This document shows positions 61,216 through 64,000 of a stretch of DNA of 64,000 bases, piece after piece. The notes under the pieces are model-generated. The model ran no database searches. It was given only the letters and a program-made list of their open reading frames with translations, and was not told the origin of the DNA. A program made the position numbers and the translations under genes. Numbering within the stretch: the stretch's first letter is position 1; each line of letters begins with the position of its first letter. This stretch comes from Akkermansia sp. (GTDB lineage: Bacteria; Verrucomicrobiota; Verrucomicrobiia; Verrucomicrobiales; Akkermansiaceae): contig JAUNER010000012.1 of assembly GCA_030525455.1 (NCBI GenBank), positions 1 to 64,000 of the forward strand. Reading direction: 5' to 3'.

Positions 61216-64000
61216 TTATTTCTGACCTTTAGATGCACGAATTGCTGCTTCCCAAGCGGCAATGTCTGCACGTTCCTGAGCCACAGCTCCGTCTGCACCA
61301 AATTTAGCAGTTTTATCCTTCACCTGGTTCAGCAAATCACTATCGTGAGCGGTCATTCTCTTACGATTATGATCTGTATCAAGCAGAGATACATACTGAT
61401 TACCGGCCTTCCAAGCTATGTAACGGTCTGATGGTTGCTTACCACGCCCGGCCGATGGCTTATTACGTTCCCACAAGGTATCCATGTAATCAAGCATAGC
61501 AGGGCCTGACCATTTTACGGTACCCATATTATTTGTACCGGTAAGGTTCATATAATTTACGAGAGCTTTATCTACCTCGCCATTTTCACGATAGGCTTTA
61601 GCTTGCAAATAAAGAACTTCTTTCAAATCCTTTACACGTCTCTTATCTGAGCGGTATTGGTTAGCGGCTTCGATAGCGTCTTTCCAGTTCCCACGAGCCA
61701 CAGTGAAACGAACAAGGTTGTAGGTAGCGTCTTCCAATGTTTTAGCATCAGGCTTGCCCGTAGAAATTTCTGTACGCATCATCTCGATAGCCTTGTCAAT
61801 CTTGGCGTTATCCTTACTGTTACCAAGGGCAACGGCCTTACCGAAGATGGCATTCTTACGATACTTAGACAAAGCATTCAAACGAGCCTGGCGACGAACC
61901 GGGTCTGTTTCTGAAGGTTCTAGGATTTCATCGAAATAAGGAATCCCCTCTTCCGGACGAGACGTATTTGCCAAGTGCATACCCAGTTTCACGAGAGTAT
62001 ACGGAGGCAATTCTGCCGGTTTGAAGTCTCTCTTCACTTCTGCAAAGAGAGTATCAACCAAGCCCTTCATGATAGCCTTTTCGGCACGTTCCTGTTCTGT
62101 ACCAACAGGAGCTTTATCGTATTCTTCCTGAGAGCGAGAAATGATAGACATACGGAGCATAGCCGCCAATGACTTATCCTTATCCGGGTCTACACCGGGG
62201 AAGCGATAGAAGTGACGTCTCTTTTCATCATCTGTGAGCTTACGACCCAGAGCCTTATGCCCATCTAGGTAGCACTTAGTGTAAGTATTGACGGCTTCTT
62301 CCAAAGTGGTGGTCATGCGAGGGTCATCTTTCTTACCCTCACGAACGATGACTTCTTCCATCTTCTTCTTGGCGATATCGAACATAGCGGCATCGTCCTT
62401 AAAGAAATCAAAAGCCACAGCGGCACATTCCAAGCTAGTACGGCTACCCGGTTCATCGCACTCTGCCCAGTATGTATCATACCATTTCTTCACCTCATCA
62501 TAGCGAGCCTTTTTAGCTTCAGCTTGTTTGGACTCATCAGCCGGCAGAGAAGCATTTTTGGCATCTACGAGCAATGAAATAGCGGCCTCAGCGGCAGGCT
62601 TCTTATCTTTCAGAGCCTTAGCAGATTCTAAAGCCTGCATGTAATACTGCTTTGTTTCAGCTTCTTTGCCCTTGATTTTGCCATAAATACTACCTAATAA
62701 GTTATTAGCATAGGGATACAAGCGATGCTCTTTGTAATTATCAACTACAGCCTGAGCATCTGCAATGGCCAACTCTTCATCACCCTTGGCATCTCTCTGC
62801 ACATAATTATAAGCACGAGACAAAAGCACGTTTGGCATATTAGAGTCAGCTTTATCCGGATAGCGAGCAATATAGTTTGTAAAGGCGGCAATAGCTTGGT
62901 CATTCTTGCGAAGAGCATTGTAAGCCTCACCGAGCAAGTACATAGCCTGACGTAAGTAAGAGCTATCCTTGTAAGTATTCACAAACTTATCCAAGCACTC
63001 AATAGCAGGCTGGAAATCACGCAAGTTGACCAAAGAAGCCCCCTTACAGAACAAAGCCAAAATGTAATAACTGTGGTTCGGCTCATTCTTATGAAGTTCC
63101 ATCACCTTATCACACTGAGAGACACAAAGCTCATACTGCTTGCTCTTCAGCAAACCTTCCAATGATAACGTGCTAAGCACAGGTGCATACTTGGACTTCG
63201 GGAACTCCTTCATGTGTTGGTCAATCAGCTCGCTACCCTTATCCTTTTCATCAAGCTGCCATGCCATCATAGCGAGGAGATATAAGTAGTCTTCTCTCTG
63301 AGCAGACTGAGGATTCTTATCCATCAATATCTGATAAGTGGCACGAGTCAAGCGATTTGAACCAACGCCCAAAGCTTGAGCCCCAATGAAGCTATAGATA
63401 TGGGCATCCATGCTGTTATTTTCAGCGGCCAAATCCTTGTACTGTTTGGCAATCTTATCCAAAGTTGACTTATCCAGATTCTGGCGCATATCGGCAATCT
63501 TTGCCAACTTACCATCACCTAAACGATGTGTAGCACGTTCAATCTCAGCGGTAGCCGTAGCCTCGTCAACGAATAAGCCCATAAGTTGCAAAGCCAGACC
63601 ATTGTACTGAGCCATCTTGACAGTATCGCCAGCCTTTTTGGCTTCAGTAGCCTTATCTGCACAAGTTTTTACATAAGCGAGCAAATTCGGGGAATACTGA
63701 GCAACTCGAGTAGGCTCAACATTGATAGCAGAGCCATGCTCTGTGATAAATTTATTTATCTCATTAAGTTTACCTAACTTCAAACCACAATCAACAAGGG
63801 CAAAGAAAGTATTTACCACCCCTACATCGTTCACACGACGCCCGATGGCTCTATAACGGACGCGAGAAGTCAGGCAAGGCAAGAAGTTTTGAACACCTTT
63901 TTCAAAATTTGGCTTACTAGACTTAAAACAGCACATAGCCAACAAGGTTTGAACATCTGCCTGATTTATGCGAGCCGATGCCTTATCGCCACGAGATTCT
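61216..64000 (-). CDS. Large TPR-repeat protein, 5' end outside the window
   Basis: The frame stays open to the right edge: upstream of the TTG at 63945 it continues as ESRGDKASARINQADVQTL with no stop, so the true start lies beyond 64000 and at least 927 residues are present. Tetratricopeptide repeats are clear, for example LRQAMYLLGEAYNALRKNDQ, with several more at about 34-residue spacing. The protein probably acts in the envelope as a scaffold; the N-terminal signal cannot be seen. It is the upstream gene of the operon with 60143-61186. Confidence 0.82.
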   Translation of the reverse strand, partial: ESRGDKASARINQADVQTLLAMCCFKSSKPNFEKGVQNFLPCLTSRVRYRAIGRRVNDVGVVNTFFALVDCGLKLGKLNEINKFITEHGSAINVEPTRVAQYSPNLLAYVKTCADKATEAKKAGDTVKMAQYNGLALQLMGLFVDEATATAEIERATHRLGDGKLAKIADMRQNLDKSTLDKIAKQYKDLAAENNSMDAHIYSFIGAQALGVGSNRLTRATYQILMDKNPQSAQREDYLYLLAMMAWQLDEKDKGSELIDQHMKEFPKSKYAPVLSTLSLEGLLKSKQYELCVSQCDKVMELHKNEPNHSYYILALFCKGASLVNLRDFQPAIECLDKFVNTYKDSSYLRQAMYLLGEAYNALRKNDQAIAAFTNYIARYPDKADSNMPNVLLSRAYNYVQRDAKGDEELAIADAQAVVDNYKEHRLYPYANNLLGSIYGKIKGKEAETKQYYMQALESAKALKDKKPAAEAAISLLVDAKNASLPADESKQAEAKKARYDEVKKWYDTYWAECDEPGSRTSLECAAVAFDFFKDDAAMFDIAKKKMEEVIVREGKKDDPRMTTTLEEAVNTYTKCYLDGHKALGRKLTDDEKRRHFYRFPGVDPDKDKSLAAMLRMSIISRSQEEYDKAPVGTEQERAEKAIMKGLVDTLFAEVKRDFKPAELPPYTLVKLGMHLANTSRPEEGIPYFDEILEPSETDPVRRQARLNALSKYRKNAIFGKAVALGNSKDNAKIDKAIEMMRTEISTGKPDAKTLEDATYNLVRFTVARGNWKDAIEAANQYRSDKRRVKDLKEVLYLQAKAYRENGEVDKALVNYMNLTGTNNMGTVKWSGPAMLDYMDTLWERNKPSAGRGKQPSDRYIAWKAGNQYVSLLDTDHNRKRMTAHDSDLLNQVKDKTAKFGADGAVAQERADIAAWEAAIRASKGQK

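Overview
The window looks like a chromosomal segment of a Gram-negative member of the Verrucomicrobiota (PVC group), probably a host-associated Akkermansia-like lineage. The reasons are protein similarity by eye, a short VPEP-type C-terminal sorting signal on a secreted protein, a MurC-MurB fusion inside a division/cell-wall cluster, a Rho factor with a long basic N-terminal extension, and weak Shine-Dalgarno signals. This assignment comes from reading only; no database was searched.

Layout. 1-394: a tRNA-Ser(CGA) whose 3' end and terminator are duplicated in a 195-bp tandem repeat carrying a chain of five perfect hairpins. 512-2462: a small lipoprotein and two paralogous membrane-anchored coiled-coil proteins. 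2679-7709 (+): dnaX, a YbaB/EbfC protein, a membrane-anchored EEP-like protein, a 43-residue lipoprotein and hflX. 7713-12616 (-): a probable operon dapA-dapB-folK-panB-TIM-barrel isomerase-M23 peptidase. 12735-15876 (-): a defence-like cassette made of a small RyR-domain protein, a large membrane protein with two RCK/TrkA-N-like domains and a RyR-like C-terminus, and a TIR gene broken by an in-frame stop and apparently truncated. 16353-25762: a PEP-CTERM protein, an MFS and a CstA transporter, a KefB-like exchanger, ilvD and a PhoB/PhoR-like pair. 25845-30004 (-): rho, a YebC protein and an AT-rich acyltransferase. 30336-38755: an exported Tricorn-like protease with a downstream ankyrin-containing exported protein, a lipoprotein, ruvB, rsmB and tpiA. 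38927-40408 (-): a TRIC/UPF0126 protein and a YycJ-type MBL hydrolase.

40590-57898 (+) is a near-complete dcw cluster: mraZ with its repeat operator, rsmH, ftsL, ftsI, murE, murF, mraY, murD, a LysM protein, ftsW, murG, murC-murB, ddl, ftsQ. It makes peptidoglycan from UDP-MurNAc to the septal transpeptidase. MurE has the DNPR motif of meso-DAP enzymes, matching dapA/dapB earlier in the window. The cluster ends at ftsQ: ftsA and ftsZ do not follow. Two copies of a hairpin-bearing dispersed repeat come next, then tsf-rpsB and a secreted TPR-type operon on the minus strand, cut by the right edge.

Most unusual items: (1) RsmH carries an N-terminal domain that looks like a RAYT/Y1 (HUH) transposase; (2) the RyR/RCK/TIR cassette; (3) the tRNA-Ser-linked tandem repeat with five hairpins; (4) a dispersed repeat family whose three copies include a compensatory base-pair change.
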